From assembly GCA_022316685.1 (NCBI GenBank), contig JAKJHU010000039.1, positions 3,472,001-3,536,000 on the forward strand: a stretch of DNA of 64,000 bases, written 5' to 3'. The stretch comes from Progne subis subis (lineage: Eukaryota; Chordata; Aves; Passeriformes; Hirundinidae). The translations under genes and the position numbers were made by a program. The notes below the pieces were generated by a model. The model made no database searches. It was not told the origin of the DNA and saw only the letters and a program-made list of their open reading frames with translations. Of this stretch, positions 1 to 10,540 are shown one piece after another (position 1 is the first letter of the stretch; the number at the start of each line of letters is the position of its first letter).

Positions 1-1974
1 TGAACTGCACAGACAAGAGAATGAATCAATATGATAAGTATTTGCTGCTCTCAAGGCAGTAAATTGCAGGCTGGCTGAACACACATAAAACCAACACATT
101 TTTAAAAAATGGCTGATTGTTTATTCTCCACTGCCAAAAAGCTGCTCAGGATGCACCGAGAGAGAATTTCTGCAGCCAGAAAAATTATTCTGATGATGAC
201 AAGAGGAAAAGAAAGGAATCTCTCCACCACCATCCTGGCCACCCCAAGCTTAAAAATATCTAAATGTTCTGGTATTAAAAACAAAGACAAAATCACATTG
301 AAACCCATTAAAAACAGATTAAATTAGTTGATTGCATGTACTTATTGATGAAAAAGATGTTATTTGATTACTTGGGAACTACTTTAAAATGCATTTTTAA
401 AAATATTTTGTTTGGTGTTTCTGATACCTTGCTTATGCTTCTTCCCAAGTGTCAGAACAATAGAGTTTGAGTTAAGGTTTTGTTCATATGCTGCACATAA
501 AAGTTTACTTCAATAACTTCACTGAAAGAACACTGGAGCCTTTTTGTTAGGAACAAATCTGAGGAGGGAATTTTTTTGCAGGCAAAGATAATGTCGTAAG
601 TAACTATTTTTTAAAAAATATATTTAGAAGAAACACCACATTATTTTACTGGAGTCTGCTACCCATAAGGCAGTATTAGAAGCTGCCTGACAGTGGCTCC
701 ATGTTCAATTCTGAAAGCCTTGTATGAAGAGGAGACCAGAAAAAAATGGGAAGAATACTGCATCCCCTAGAAATTCTGAATCTAAGCCTCGCATCCAGTC
801 CTACCAAAGCCTGAAGAAAACCACCGAATTCTCCTTTAAGCTTTGTTATTCTGGGCTTCTCTTTACAAATACGTGGAAATATTTAGTCATTCAAAGAATT
901 TCAGGAGACAAGCATACCTTATGCAGGGCACTTCCACTGCACAAGCATGCTCTTGGCAAGCTCAGCAGTGATTGTGCACTCGGTGATTAAATGGAGCTGG
1001 CCAGCAGCACCCCGAGCAGCACCAGCCCACTTGAGCTGAGTGCTACATGACACTGCCCAGACCTGTCCATAACTCTGAGCAGAACAGTGAGCTCAGCCCT
1101 GCAGCAATCCAGTTCTGACAAACAGCGTCTTCAAAGCACATAAATAAACTTTGCTAGTAATTATGCATGCATTTATAGTGCACCCTTCCTCCAGGAATCA
1201 CAAAGTGCTTTAAAAATATCAGAAGCTTCTTGTTTAGCAATCCCAGGATTGCCAGTACAACCGGCAAATGACATTTCACTGGAATGAAAGGTACTTCAGT
1301 GGCATCATCACTTGTTGGCTTAACACAACTACTCTGTCTTTCTTCAAACTAGCGTTTAGACACAATCCTTGTGCTTTTTGAATGAATAAAACAACACAAT
1401 TTGACTGTGTTGCCAAACATGTTTATTCTCTTAAGGACACCAAAGCTTTAAAGCTAAAGGGACATTTGCATCATGATTTAGTGAAACCACAGCTGATTTG
1501 AGCAGAGTGATAAAGACTTGAGAACTACTTGTACACTAGGTTGGTTGCTATTCCCCATTCTAATACCCAGAAGATACAATTTGTTTTCAATTATTTTTCC
1601 CCATGCTCAAAGAGTGTCTGATCTAAACAAAGTGATTTTTTTCTTTTATCTCAATGACTGGTATGTTTTCTAGCCAGCCAACCACAGGCACAAAAGCAAG
1701 CATTTTCTTTATGACCAACGCTTGATGACCTTGAAAAAACCTGCAACAGCGGCCTGTGGGAAGTCTACAGAGATCAAAGAAACAATTCATGTTTGTATTC
1801 ATTTGAGTGCCATTCTATGTCTAGCTCTGTCTGGAGCGATGCTACAAGAGCTGCATATTACTAGTGTGCTCTGCAAGGAGAGCGACATAGCTGCAGAGGC
1901 CAGGAAACAAAAAGCACTGTGCTGCTCTGAGTGCTCCATCTCTGTCAGCAAATCGACAGAAATCCCTACGGAAC
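1..1974. other. Unique non-coding sequence
   Basis: AT-rich sequence with only short chance reading frames, the longest being 100 codons at 1722-2024 (plus strand), which runs on into the tandem duplication described next. Apart from the possible ancient SINE scrap at 1171-1221, I see no repeat, RNA gene or promoter signature that I would defend. Confidence 0.5.
1171..1221 (+). repeat. Possible ancient MIR/L3-type repeat scrap
   Basis: The segment begins ATTTATAGTGC and continues through a block close to CCAGGAATCACAAAGTGCTTT. This resembles the low-copy ancient amniote repeat that reads roughly 'atttatagcgcctttc...aaagcgcttta' in MIR/L3-type elements. Only about 50 bp is recognisable and divergence is high, so a chance match is possible. 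A profile search against amniote ancestral repeats would decide. Confidence 0.3.
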
Positions 1975-2137
1975 AAAATTGTGTACATCTAGGCAAGTTA
2001 TATCCACTACCTCAGATGTTCTAAAAATATTGTAACTGTGCATGTTTGAGATTGTGTACAAAATTGTGTACAATTAGGTAAGTTACATCCACTACCTCAG
2101 ATGTTCTAAAAATATTGTAACTGTGCATATTTGAGAT
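1975..2137. repeat. 85-bp tandem duplication, two copies
   Basis: Two adjacent copies lie at 1975-2059 and 2060-2137. Both open with AAAATTGTGTAC and share the long block TCCACTACCTCAGATGTTC followed by TAAAAATATTGTAACTGTGC. The copies differ at only a handful of positions (for example CTAGGCAAG against TTAGGTAAG, and GCATGTTTG against GCATATTTG), so the duplication is fairly young compared with the surrounding unique DNA. The copies match no repeat family I recognise. The duplication also places TAGGTAAGT, a donor-like splice motif, in copy two only. Confidence 0.9.
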
Positions 2138-2600
2138 AGACTGGGAGGGCTGGGGGACCTGTGTAGGTACCACATCACTTATCATTCAAAATAAGTTACT
2201 TCCAGCATGGTGCTACATAGAGTGCTGTTATGCAGCTATTTAACATGAGATTTGTAGAACATCATAACTTATTTAAAGTGTCACAAAATTTTATGAAATT
2301 AATATGAAACTGAAATCACACCCACCTACAGTTTTAAAACTTTCTTATTTACAAAGTTTCTTTAATGAGCCCTGATATCCAAGACCTCAGCCTAATGTTT
2401 CCGGCAGGTGATTTTGCCTTTTGCAACAACAGGTCTCTAGCCCAGCCAGGCTGTCCTGTCTGAAGAGATGGGAGAAGAGAAGCCATGCAGATTGATACAG
2501 CTCAACACAGGTTGCTTTAGAAAGTCAGCAATGATGCGTAACTAAAACTGTGTAGCACTTATATTACTCAGGGAGTGTTTAAGTATTTGTCTACACTCAC

Positions 2601-2691
2601 CTACCCACACAGGACAGAAGACAAGTGCCATGATGAACAGCAGGAACTTGGGGAGGACAGCTGGGATGCAGTTCAGAATTATATGGGTTCT
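2601..2691 (-). other. Candidate internal exon, hydrophobic frame, gene unknown
   Basis: Read on the minus strand, the segment follows a pyrimidine-rich acceptor (CTATTTTCCGCCAG) and ends at GGGTAG followed by GTGAGTGTAG, a near-perfect donor. The 91 bp are open in two of three frames. In the frame starting AGA ACC the translation contains a hydrophobic run, residues about 6-29, including AVLPKFLLFIMALVFCPVW, that could be a membrane segment. The other frame is Pro/Cys-rich and less persuasive. I do not recognise the protein. Two strong splice sites around a hydrophobic reading can arise by chance in a region this large, and no neighbouring exon was found that joins it in phase with confidence. 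It could also belong to a non-coding transcript. Confidence 0.3.
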
Positions 2692-3285
2692 CTGGCGGAA
2701 AATAGCTAAAATCCACGATTGGAAATAAGGAGGTCCAGCCAGAAGTGTTAGTTCTCTAGTGCAAGGACAGAGTTTTCACTTTGCTTTGCTCAATCAGTTC
2801 TGCGACAGTCAAACAGTGCTTCAAAAGTGTATCTGGAAAAATTCCCAGATTCCAAATTTGGTCCTTTAATTTAAACCACCAAGAACAAGGGCGGCCGCAG
2901 AGGCAATGAGAAGGATTAAAGGACTGGCTTCCATCTGCCTCCCCAGCTCTGTTAGAGGAGGGTGAGTCACGTACATCTTTTCTTAATCACCCAGTTACAA
3001 ACCACCTCCCCCCTTTTCTTCTCCTACTTCTCCCAGCCTCTGCTCCCAAACGTGTCTGCTATCACCAGGCAAACACCAGAGCAGCCCTCGGTACACAGCG
3101 GTAAAATAAGCTAGAGTTTCCATCTCCCATGACTGATCCAGTAACTCCTTCTGCATGAAGCAGTTAAACAATTCAGTACCCCTCATGGAAAGGAAGTTAA
3201 TTCACCCAATTAAAACAGGAGGTGAATCAACGATACCATTATCACAAATGAAACATGGCCAAGATACCAAAATGAGCATCCTTAC
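2692..3285. other. Unique non-coding sequence
   Basis: No gene or repeat was recognised. At 2934-2966 a very good plus-strand acceptor (CATCTGCCTCCCCAG) stands 15 bp before a GTGAGTCA donor. That would make an implausibly small exon with no support, so it is treated as chance. Confidence 0.45.
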
Positions 3286-3795
3286 TGTCATGCTTGAGAG
3301 GAATGACAAGATTTGTCTTTACAAACAAGTCCTGGGTCTGCTGGTAGATAAAACTAGCACTGAGAGATAGGAGAAACAATGGGAAGGATTCCACTGATTG
3401 ATGAATGGAAAAGAAATTTGCCTTTACAAACAAACTGTAGGTTTAGATATTGAAAGGTGAAAGTAACAATGGGGAAAACCCTAAATCCCATAAGAATTAA
3501 AAATTAGGGGGGTTATACATTAAAAGGGAAATCTTAGGTCTTAGGCATTTCAGGAAGTCTGTACCTCTCAAGTACCTCAGCCAATGGGGAAAGAGAGAGG
3601 GAAATGCAGCCAGGAAATTAGGATAAAAAGGAGGCTGCAGTCCTCCTGAAAAACTGAGAGACCCCAGGGGAAATGCCCCATGGCCTCTCCCTTTATTCGA
3701 ATAAAGTAAAAGGACCCCTCTGTCTCCTTTTTGGACATAAACCTCTGGTGTTTGTGGAGTAATTTTCCTAACACGCTGAAGGAATGCCTGTGCCA
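3286..3795 (+). mobile_element. Solo LTR of an avian endogenous retrovirus
   Basis: The block has LTR architecture in plus orientation. A U3-like region comes first, then a CCAAT box at 3581-3585, a TATA-like GATAAAAAG at 3622-3630, and a polyadenylation signal AATAAA at 3700-3705. A GT-rich stretch follows (CTGGTGTTTGTGG, about 3745-3757), and the U5-like end is near TTTTCCTAACA (3773). It resembles ERVL-type LTRs I associate with songbirds, but I cannot name the subfamily. The limits are approximate: the 5' end could be 3286 or 3291, and the 3' end 3773 or 3795. No clean target-site duplication was found. No gag, pol or env remnant follows, so it is a solo LTR left after recombination, or an isolated fragment. 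Confidence 0.65.
3311..3475 (+). repeat. Imperfect direct repeat inside the LTR U3
   Basis: Two related blocks, about 3311-3385 and 3416-3475, both begin ATTTG(T/C)CTTTACAAACAA. Both end near (A)AACAATGGG(G)AA and share GAGATA/TAGATA-like middles. Duplicated U3 segments of this kind are common in retroviral LTRs, where they often hold enhancer elements. Here the copies have diverged and differ in length, so they predate the insertion or have decayed since. Confidence 0.6.
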
Positions 3796-4202
3796 TTTCT
3801 TATGTTCAGGACATAAAGGGATACATTTGCAATGACTTTAGATAATTTTCCAGCTTCTTCTTTTGTCACTGGAGAGAGAGAGGGCTGCTCCAAGGAGAAA
3901 AATCAGAACAACAAAAGTTAACCTCTTTCTCAGAATTGACTTTCCTAGGAGCCTCATGTATCGTTACTGACAGGAAAAGTCATATCCATCACCCAAGTCT
4001 ATCCCTTGCACATATTCCTTTGAGAAAGACTACGACATTTGTGATATTCTATGTGAAGCCCAGAGGAACATGTTTTCCCATATTTCAGACCCCTCAAAAC
4101 ACCAAACCCTTATTTTAACCTTTTATGCTTTGAAAACTGCTCATGCTGAAATTTCTCGAGTAGCCTGCAGACCAGACCCATTGGACACTTTTTGGACTAA
4201 GG

Positions 4203-4219
4203 AAAAAAAAAAAAAAAAA
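4203..4219 (+). repeat. A17 homopolymer
   Basis: Run of 17 A. No retroposed sequence is recognisable upstream, so it is most likely a simple repeat and not a poly(A) tail. Confidence 0.8.
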
Positions 4220-7200
4220 TCAAAAATCACCACTCTAGCCAAAAATCTGAGGGTCATAAAATAATCAAGCCTTGAAAAACAGGGTGCACAAGACAGAGTA
4301 AAAAGGTCATTGTCAAACATTCATGGCAAAAGTGCACATAATCTTGTGGCTATTCTAGGTTAAAAAAATACTTTCTCTGGCCCTCAAAGCTTTTTTCTAG
4401 CAAAATACAACTAGTAATTCCATTATCACCGGAGCTACACAATGTGGAGCACCACATCCAGCGTAGGGTGCCTTATATGCTTTGTAATAGCTCAGAAAAG
4501 TACTTGTAGATGTTCTGATACCTCCAGAAACAGCTGTGCCAATACAAAAAGTGTCCCATTTTTAGTGCACTAAACATGCACCACCGGTGTACAGAACCTT
4601 CAAGCAAGATTATCCTGATCCATTTAAAACATGCCTGCATATGGATATGTCATCAGATCCAGACTCCTTAGCCTCTTCATTTTCAGCACCATGTCAATTT
4701 TAAATGATTCTGGCTGGGAGAGATGGCAGGATGCTGAAAACCCTGTCAGCAACTGGCAGTCAGACTTCATTAAAGTACTCAATATTGCTAACATTGGTAC
4801 AACAGGACTTAAAAATTACTCCCCTGTGAAATCAAATTCATCAGGTTCTCTCTCATGCTGCCCACAACACAGATTTCAATCCACAAAAGCACAGGGTCTA
4901 AATGATCCCCTGACCATAGGTCATTTTGCATTCAGGGTTCAAACAAAAATAAAATTTTAAGTAGAAAAATTACTGGAATCACAGAGGATAGAATTTTGAC
5001 CATTAGTAAAATGTGTGTAAGTTCATACAGAACACAAGCTGATTCAGATACCAGCTTTGCAATGATATCTACAGTGAAGCCAAGGGTGGGGAGTGTGGAA
5101 ATGAGGTACCAGGTTTTAACTGAAAGGTCTTTTTTGACCCACGTTAATGTCAGCCTTCCCTACATAAAAAGCAGTTTTAAGGCTTAGAGTTGCACTCTCA
5201 ACTCCACAGAAGGTTGCAGGAGATTAGGCCACCCAGAGACTAGGGTCTGTGTTTAAATGAATTTAACCACTGAATTGTGTTTGGCTCCCAAGTACAAAAA
5301 ATGTCCTCCTGATCCTGGTAAAAACCCACTAAAAAAACCCATGCATTCTCTAAAAATAGCAATTCTGAAATTACCAATTCTGAGTATTTAAGAACATCTT
5401 ATCCTATCTCGTAACACCAGAAAGGCTCCACCATTTGAGGCCTTGAAAGAGCACAGAATGTGCAGAGGTGGACTACTGAATCAATCTGACCTCATGCCTC
5501 AATCTCCACTTCCTAATAACCTCTGAAATGAAATGAAACTACAAATTCTCTACTTGGTTCCTCTACAGGAAGCTTGATGGCCTGTGACATGTACAAGCTG
5601 GAACAGACAGTGTTAATGGTCCAGCTTTTAAACCTACTTATTTGAGCTTGAAAACTGCACAAGGCAAACATTTCCTTTGACATTGTCTCACAGAGTATGT
5701 AGCTCTGGGCACCCGAAACCCCTCAGAGGTGCTGTCCTCTCTGCTCATGTCAGCTGCAGGAATATTATGCCTAATTTATCTCTGCACTGTTAGATCAGTA
5801 ACATCAGCACTCTACTTCAAGCAAGCCCGTCTGTAGCTTGGTAAGAGTTCAAGCTCACACTATCTTTCTTCATCTAAGATATTTTGCATTCTGCTGGTGT
5901 TCAGGCTAGACTAATACTCAGTTCTTCAGTGGGATTGCTCTACTACTGTATGAGAAGAGCTGCTTTGAAGAAGAAAAGCAATTAACCTCTGCAGAATCTT
6001 GGGAATATATAAATCTTTCATGCCTTCCTTTTGAATTTATGTACAAGTTGTAAAGGCAAAGTCACAACGAGAGCTTTATGAGAAAAATGACAATCTGAGC
6101 TTCTCAACCCAGTGCCCCCATTGCTCACAGCCCTTTGCTCCCCAAAATACTTCCTAAACCAGACATCAGAGCTCTTGTCCCAAACATCCTCATGCCTCCA
6201 GCCCTCTCTAAGTTTTCTGCATCCCTGGCCTCCTCCAGCTGATCAATGTGGCCAGACAAGTCCACCTTGACCTCCTCTGGAGTGCTTTTAGGGGTTGTCC
6301 AAGTATTCAGAGCCAGTCTGCTGTTGTGAAGAACCCACCAAGGCACAACTTAAAGAGCAGAAAAACAGAAGAGGCAGAAGAGGCAGCCCCACCTGAGAAC
6401 AATTCTCCACTGTCTGATGCCATTGCAGCCTGGAGAGCTGGGCCAAGAAGAAAGAAGAAGGTGCACAGCTGCAGATGTAATTGGAGCCATTACACTTGCA
6501 AGACCAGAAGCTGGAATATGACTGATGCATCAAAGAAAGCTGATGAATGTCCTGTTGAATGAATATTTTATTCTACCCCTAAGAAAAAAGGTAGGCAGCA
6601 GAGGGAAGGAATGATCACAACCACCTGTTCTCCTTTATGATGGCAGCCTCTTTTATTTCCATAGGGTACTTTTTGCCAGCACGAGAGTCCTCCCCCCATT
6701 CTATAGCCTGTGGATTACAGAGCAGCCAGGCAACTTATACAAATGCCTTATTTTGACAGCGAGTCTCCAAAGCTTCAGCATCTTTTATTACCTTTGCCTA
6801 TTTTTTTTTTTCTTTCTCTTCAGTTATGATGAATTATTTTCTTAATGGCAGTAAGCAAAAAAGTAAAAGTAATTATTAGAAGACAGATAACATCTAGAAA
6901 GTAGCATACATCATATTAAACAAACTGCAACAGATTCCTACACTACTCATCTTGATTTATTTGTATACATTTGATCAGACAAGTGTATTTTATTCTGAAT
7001 CCAGGCCAAAGTTTTAACATGATGTATAAAAATAGGTAGCTAGCTAGGTGCTCATCAAACCTCAAAAATAAAATCAGTGAAATCATGCCAAATGCAATTG
7101 AGCCCGAGGAAGCTAGAACCAAAAACTGCACAGTAGCAGAGCAGTGTTCATGTTCCTCTGAGTCCCACCACACGAAAGACATTTAAAATATGAGTTCTCA

Positions 7201-8575
7201 TTTCATATAATTTTCAATATGGAAGGCAGTCCAGCTTTTTTAAATTGTGCAAGCTTTGTAATACATAGGCAGTGAAAATTGACAGTTTCCTCACCAGTGA
7301 ACCTTCTGTCTCAGTAAGCAAAGCCTCTTGTATTACTGTAAGATAAGTGTGGTGTAGTTCCAAGATCTCTATAAAGCAGTTCAGGACAAAACAGGAACCC
7401 CCTTCCAGGAGCAATGTGCCAGAATCCTGGAGTCTCTATAGATATGCACATTTAGAGACTTCAGTGGCAGTAGTATCTGCAGGTTAATGGCTGGATCTAC
7501 AGAAGGCAAGGCAATAAATGCAAACGTAACTCTTTTTCTCCCTAAGAGCGAAGGAAGATTCAGCATTTCACAGAGGCAGTTCCTTCCTTTCTGTCGCTGA
7601 AGCTCTCTCAGTGGACACTTAGGAAGATATGTGCCGAACAGGGAAGTCCAAGGGCACTGCACTTCCCAAGTTTGCTGTCTCCTGCAGGCCCCACAACATC
7701 CTCTTCTCTAAAAGACTTTTTTCCCCTCCAGCACTTCCACTTGATCACACCAGTGTCCTTATCACCTTGTACCCAGAGTCACTCTACACAAACAAACCAA
7801 TACCCCAGGACACTCATCTGGAGGTAGTGTCAGAAATAGAAACACATTTTTAACTAGAATCATAGGTCTATCCAGCCTCCAGATCTGCAAGATGAAACAT
7901 AATCTGACACAACACGTTGTAACAGAGGTAATAAAACTGTAGTTACCTCTTCAACAACTGAAAACTTTGAGGAAAGAAGTGCTACTGTGCCCACCCTTTT
8001 GGATATTTCAGTCTGCATACTTGTTTGGACTAAAATCTTAACAAGTTAATTCCTCCAGGAGAAAGTGGAAAATTGATTTTATCCTCAAACAAATACCCCT
8101 GGTACATGACAGGTGCTGTTAGGGAGCCATGCCAGCAGAGAATTTTAAAAAAACAGCAGCACCAACTCTTTCTCATCTGCTGTTCTGTGAAAAATTGCCA
8201 CAATCAGAACAGCTTGAAATAAAGCTGTCGAAGAAGCTGCACTGTTTTAACAATCCTATTTCTATAGTACCAAACACTTCTCCAAGTTTTGAGATGTGCT
8301 TGATACCTCTACATTTGGACAGTGGAAGGCTACTTCGTTTCCCATGTATGCATAATTTTTCTTGGGTAAAATAGCAGTAGAGGTTCGGATCTACGATGTT
8401 CATGAAGTAAGGAGATTTATTTCTATCAAACCCCTCCCAGCTACTATTAGCAGCACTCGTTATTAGCTGTAATCAGTTCTGGTAGCTAGGGCAAACACTT
8501 CTGATTGAGACTTGAGTGTAAAAGAAAGTTTCAGATCAAATTCCTTGGTGCTCTTGATCATGACTGTCTTCCCAG

Positions 8576-8665
8576 AGTAACCCAGCACTTGCAGCCTAGC
8601 AGTGTCCTCATCAGGAGAGGTGGGCTTGATCCTTCAAGTCTCAGGGAAAAGAAATCTTCCTGATA
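8576..8665 (+). other. Weak candidate exon
   Basis: A pyrimidine-rich acceptor (TGACTGTCTTCCCAG) is followed by 90 bp and a GTGAGTAAGC donor. One frame is open from the second base almost to the donor, where a TGA falls in the last few bases. An internal coding exon would therefore not fit, although a terminal or non-coding exon would. No protein similarity was recognised. Confidence 0.12.
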
Positions 8666-10017
8666 GTGAGTAAGCGTCTCTTTTGCAAGAGACTTGTGTG
8701 AATCTTGAAGAATAGTACAAAAAAACCCAACAAACAAGCACTGTTTACTAATAGCAGTATCTTTTAGTGCAATTCAGCTCCCAGTCAGCCTGCACAGCAC
8801 AGATGCAGCCTCAGAACCAAACCTGCAGAGACACACTTCCAAGTGCAAGTCAGAGACATAAGGAAGGGTCCAACCACACAGTATAACCTGATCTCCCCAC
8901 AGCCTTCTTTTGCATCAGATACTATAGACAGAAGTGCCCACTGCACAGCAGAAACTGTGCCCATCTCATACAGCAGAGCACTTCTTATCTGGGTGAGAAC
9001 ATTAAGGAACAGCCACTCGATTCCCCTTGCCTTCACCAGTGCCTCCACACTGAGTCTGCTCCACAAACCAGCCATAGGCCAGTCACAATGTGGGTTCCAT
9101 ATTCACTCGTATCACTACATCAAAAAACAGACACTACACTGGAAGTGGAATGTTTTCAGCTAGAATGTTCTTATTTTCTGTTAAGATTTTAAGACACAGA
9201 TACATGCTTATGTTTAAGACAGATTTTTCACCTATGGGTCTGATCAGGCCAGTAGATAGGCCCTAATTTTAAAATAAGCACAGGCTTTTCCCCTCTACAG
9301 AAACGAAAGTTTTCCTGCTAGCACATCAATACTTACTGCGCACTTTCTTTGACCCAACAGATTTATTATTACACCTGAACAATCATGTGAACTTTTCTGT
9401 TTCAGATTTCAATACAACTTCACCAAAAAGTAAACTATAACTTTTACAGTAATTAATTATTTAAGTTATTTGTTGGGTTTTGTACCCTACTTTGTATCTT
9501 GCCTCACTCCTGCTCTGCCTGAAGCATGTTCAAGAACAGAGGCTGGTGAGTAGAGGCATAGAGATAATCTTTCTTGTGAAGAAAAAAATGCCAGAAACTG
9601 AAATATTTCAAGGCTCTGCATGCACAGTTAATGAAACAATTAGATACATTTTCCTTTCAGAAATTCCTACCTCGCATCAGTCCTCAGTTCCCACGGAGGG
9701 GCTTTACCTTAACAGCTGAGTCTGACTGGAGGCTATGGCTGGCCCTGGGATTTCTTCCCCTCACGGCCAGCATGCTGCAAGGAGCTACACACTAAAAATG
9801 CTTTTCCACGACTGGACTTTCCTCCAGGAGAAGGGAAGGGACTTGGCACGCCATACCAGCACAAGCTGATTCTTGGCACACCACATTGGCTGGGCCATAC
9901 AGGTGACCACCTGTCCTGAACAAGCTCCCCCAAATGATTTAAGAGGCCAGAGAACAGGACAAAACGGATTAAGAAGATATTTAGGTTCAAGCTCCTCAAC
10001 AATCTAAATGCCCCCAG

Positions 10018-10217
10018 GGAAAAACAAACAAACAACAACAACAACAACAACAAAACCCACAAAAAAAAAACCCAAAACCCAAAAACAACCAAAAAAACCA
10101 CAAAAAAAACCCAAACCCAAAAAACCCCAAACAAACAAACAAGCAACCAAAAAACACACACACACACAAAAAAAAAAAACCAACAAAAAAAAAACCACCC
10201 ACAGAAAGAAAGAAAAC
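10018..10217. repeat. A/C-only low-complexity tract
   Basis: From 10020 to 10201 the plus strand is A and C with a single G at 10143. It starts with AAC/AAAC repeats, moves through CCCAAAA- and AACCCC-type units, includes a short (AC)n run, and ends in A10 runs split by CC. The minus strand is correspondingly T/G-only, with several GGG runs that could support G-quadruplexes. Long open frames here (for example a Lys/Pro/Thr-only frame on the plus strand) are artefacts of composition. The origin is unknown. Confidence 0.9.
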
Positions 10218-10297
10218 CAAGAGTCTGGGTGGTCCCTGGTTAACGTTACACTCTCTTTGGATCGGCTCCTATTTTTTAAGTTTCTTTTAGGGCAGTA

Positions 10298-10335
10298 GGT
10301 TTTTTTTGTTTGTTTTGTTTTGGGGTTTTTTTTTA
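10298..10335. repeat. Short T/G tract facing the A/C tract
   Basis: About 38 bp of T and G (T8 runs, TTTG units, one GGGG) lies roughly 80-100 bp downstream of the 10018-10217 A/C tract and in the opposite sense. The two could pair as an imperfect long hairpin in single-stranded DNA or RNA. Confidence 0.75.
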
Positions 10336-10476
10336 TGTTGCCAGTCTAATGCATTCAAGAAACTAAAACTGATAAATAACACAAATTGCTTTCCATCACC
10401 ATCTTTTATGCAAAAACAAAACAAAAAAAACTTTTTAAATCAGGGTGAGCCAAGTAATATAGCTCCAACTTTGTAC

Positions 10477-10540
10477 GTGGGAAACAGAAGCAGAGCAGTA
10501 ATTCACTCAGAGGAGTCAAGGCAGGGAGATAGGATTGAAC
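10477..10540 (+). repeat. Possible MIR/L3-type repeat scrap
   Basis: The segment reads GTGGGAAACAGAAGCAGAGC, then GTCAAGGCAGGGAGATAGG and ATTGAAC. This follows the order of the conserved MIR/L3 tail (gggaaactgaggcacagag ... gtcagtggcagagctggg attgaac). Divergence is large and only about 60 bp aligns by eye. Confidence 0.35.

Larger units (their letters stand above)
3796..10017. other. Unique non-coding sequence
   Basis: About 6 kb without a recognisable gene. It contains an A17 run at 4203-4219 and scattered short frames. The stretch 6100-6562 is less AT-rich than its surroundings. It has a plus-strand frame (6248-6562) ending in a Cys- and Lys-rich segment that I could not assign. A candidate exon at 8576-8665 is described separately. 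Confidence 0.45.

Noticed and set aside
2934..2966. 15-bp microexon between a very good acceptor and a GTGAGTCA donor on the plus strand
   Set aside because: Genuine microexons of this size are rare and need transcript support. Nothing nearby suggests a plus-strand gene.
9320..9372. Minus-strand microexon with a GTAAGTATT donor (exon end at about 9338)
   Set aside because: The acceptor is weak, the exon would be only about 38 bp, and no frame is distinctive. It is within the expected noise of pseudo-exons.
10004..10298. Long open frames (Lys/Pro/Thr-rich on plus, Phe/Gly/Cys/Val-rich on minus) across the A/C tract
   Set aside because: Two-letter sequence rarely contains stop codons. The frames reflect composition and not a gene.
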